Source: Phoebastria nigripes (taxonomy: Eukaryota > Chordata > Aves > Procellariiformes > Diomedeidae). Taken from it: 64,000 nucleotides of DNA. The notes below the pieces were generated by a model, which was not told where the DNA came from, did not search any database, and worked only from the letters and a program-made list of their open reading frames with translations. Position numbers and translations under genes: made by a program. Location of the stretch: positions 248,001 to 312,000 of the forward strand of contig JAYKAV010002970.1 in the NCBI GenBank assembly GCA_035582835.1, in the 5' to 3' direction. Below, piece after piece: positions 62,101 through 64,000 of this stretch; position 1 is the first letter of the stretch; the number at the start of each line of letters is the position of its first letter.

Positions 62101-64000
62101 TGTCTGTCAGCACTCAGCATACAACACCAAGCGATAAAGCTTATCTGATAAAGAGGGAGCAATATGAAGTGTTATTATTGCTGTTGTTGTTGNTGGTGGT
62201 TGTTGTTGTTGTTGTTATTGTCATTCTTTGGTGGAAGACTGAATGGAGTTGGTACATGAAGGAGGTTGTCTGAATCAAAAGTATTGCCCCTGTATTAGCA
62301 AGGGTAGAATGCTAGCAATATCTTTCTTGCAGTTTAAAGCAGGGACTAGTGAAGGACAAGATTAGCATATTGTATAAAAGATGAATACAATATATGAAAC
62401 ACATAAAGGAGAAAGGAAGGAGAATACTAAAAATTATTAGATGAATGGAGTAGGAGGAAGGAAAAAGTTAAGGAAGTGTTAGTTAACCCATTAAGGGATC
62501 TGAATCTTTCCAAGTAAAAGAACGCCATCCACGTTAAATTGTGTTACATTAGTTTCATCTTTATGTTGTTCCATTACTCTATATCAGTACCTATAGTGCT
62601 ATGTTTGCAATCTCTAAACACAAATTCTTGCTTAAAGGTGGTATACCCCACCAATTTATTACTAAATCTTCTCAGAATGACTGGCTTGTCCCTGGGCGCA
62701 TCGTGTAGGATAATCCAGTGTTTCTCCAAAATCACAAGTTTCTTTCATGGAAAACTGTTACAAACTCAGGCCCCAGACCACACAACATGCAACAGGCAAA
62801 CAGAAAGCACAGAAGACTTTTTAGGACAAGAGAATAAAACCCCATCCATCCCTTTCATTAATAGTATTATAGCCTAGCATGTGTAAGCATAAATACAGTT
62901 ACTATATACATTCTTCAGATCATCCCATTCATATCTTAGAAGAAATATTCTTTGGGTAAAAGCAAAAATAAATAAATGAAAATAATAAGAAAATAAGATG
63001 TCATAATACCTTTCTTCAGAAAACAAATTTATCCAAAACAGCAGCTACATAACTTCCCTAAGAGTGTTTTTCTGAGTAATCTTCTCTTCCTCTGATAAAA
63101 ATAAAAATGGCATTGCCAGCTTATTGCATAAACATTTGGCATTTCCTGTTCAATCCCAAAGCTACCCAGGAGACTTTCAACAAGGACAGAAGTCTCTTGC
63201 AGCAGGAAAGATGCAAATTTGAACATTAAACTTAGATATTTTTCCCCTCAAAAATACATTATTTCTATCCATAATGTCCAAGAAAATCAATTCCAAATGA
63301 TTGCAGTTTAAAAGTAGTATGTAGATACCGAGCATTGTAAATAATTCTAACTTAAATTGACTTGCTAAAATTAGCCCTGAAAATAGATCCAAAAGAGAAG
63401 TGAAGCACACAATGGATCATCAGAAAAATATTCTTGACAACTAATTTCTCCTTTGTATTTTACACTTCTTTCTTTCCTTCATTTTTAGCCCTCCTTTCAG
63501 TAAAGCTGCAGCTCTGATTTCCACAGGGCTTAACTTTCATGATGTGCTTATGTGAATTGTCTAAACTAGAACAAGTTCCTGAATCAGTTCTTAGTCTTTA
63601 ACACAAATGCAGGAGAACACAGGTCTTACTTTCACATGATGATTTAATGTATTTGTGGGTGGTTTTTTTCCTTCCCATTGTTACATCTTTATTCTCTGTT
63701 TTTGACATCAAAATTATTTCTACAGAAGCTAATGGTTATGTCACAAATATTATATCAAGTAGTGAATAAATAAGATGACATCTGTTAGCTTTGGGGACCA
63801 TCTGTTAGGCTGAGGAATTATGGATGTGATGTTAAATTTAAATTATATTAATTGTTAGCACAATAGGATGGTGTAATAGGCAATATAAGAGACTAGTAAC
63901 TTTCTGATTTCTCTTGTGAAAAGCAGGAAGTGTGGCTGTAGCCAAGAGAATTGCAAAAAAAAAAAAAAAAAACATAAGGGAGAGGTTATGTTTGGGAAGC
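59123..64000. other. AT-rich unique sequence, no gene seen
   Basis: No mobile element or coding motif recognised. The 113-codon open frame on the + strand at 59993-60334 and the 112-codon one at 62539-62877 have no recognisable domain. A short AAAT tract lies near 61461-61479 and an A run at 63955-63972. Confidence 0.55.
62170..62222. repeat. (GTT)n microsatellite with one N
   Basis: GTT/ATT triplets with a GTG interruption and an N near 62193. Confidence 0.93.

Overview
The window looks like nuclear DNA from a bird. It is AT-rich vertebrate non-coding sequence carrying CR1 LINE copies with the typical avian 3' end (octamers of the ATTCTGTG/ATTCTATG type) together with several avian-type endogenous retrovirus (ERV) solo LTRs. 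Scattered single Ns, a 774-base N gap and a cluster of Ns in a T tract mark it as draft assembly. I cannot name the species. I find no intact host protein-coding gene, tRNA, rRNA or CRISPR array, so the window is most likely a gene-poor intergenic region or a large intron.

Layout: 1-7750 is unique AT-rich DNA with simple repeats, including a roughly 160-base T-rich tract near 6.06-6.2 kb. 7751-8347 is a complete solo LTR with 4-bp target duplications and perfect 6-bp terminal inverted repeats. 9675-12562 is a decayed CR1 on the + strand (copy A), split by a 528-bp solo LTR on the - strand (11186-11713) that has a perfect 5-bp target duplication. 15385-15493 is a CR1 3' stub ending in an (ATTCT)n tail. 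Two more solo LTRs of the nested LTR's family lie at 20649-21222 and 22981-23502, each with its own 5-bp duplication, and an exact 117-bp tandem duplication lies between them. 30090-31175 is a second CR1 (copy B, - strand) that has lost its reverse transcriptase. 36165-37533 is a younger-looking CR1 (copy C, + strand) whose middle is the N gap. 49913-50678 is an LTR of another family on the - strand. 53400-53760 looks like a further LTR. 54316-54540 may be an old relic of a CR1-type ORF1 esterase domain.

Nothing here amounts to a working gene system. What can be read is transposon history: CR1 insertion, decay and internal deletion, then LTR insertion and recombination to solo LTRs. One LTR keeps an intact palindromic CRE (TGACGTCA) seven bases before its TATA box, while its two relatives each carry a one-base change in that site. 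The most speculative items are a 51-nt exon-like segment at 41434-41484, a pair of exon-like segments at 23906-24175, and two unusually open reading frames at 42712-43263 (-) and 44284-44970 (+). None of them has a recognised product.
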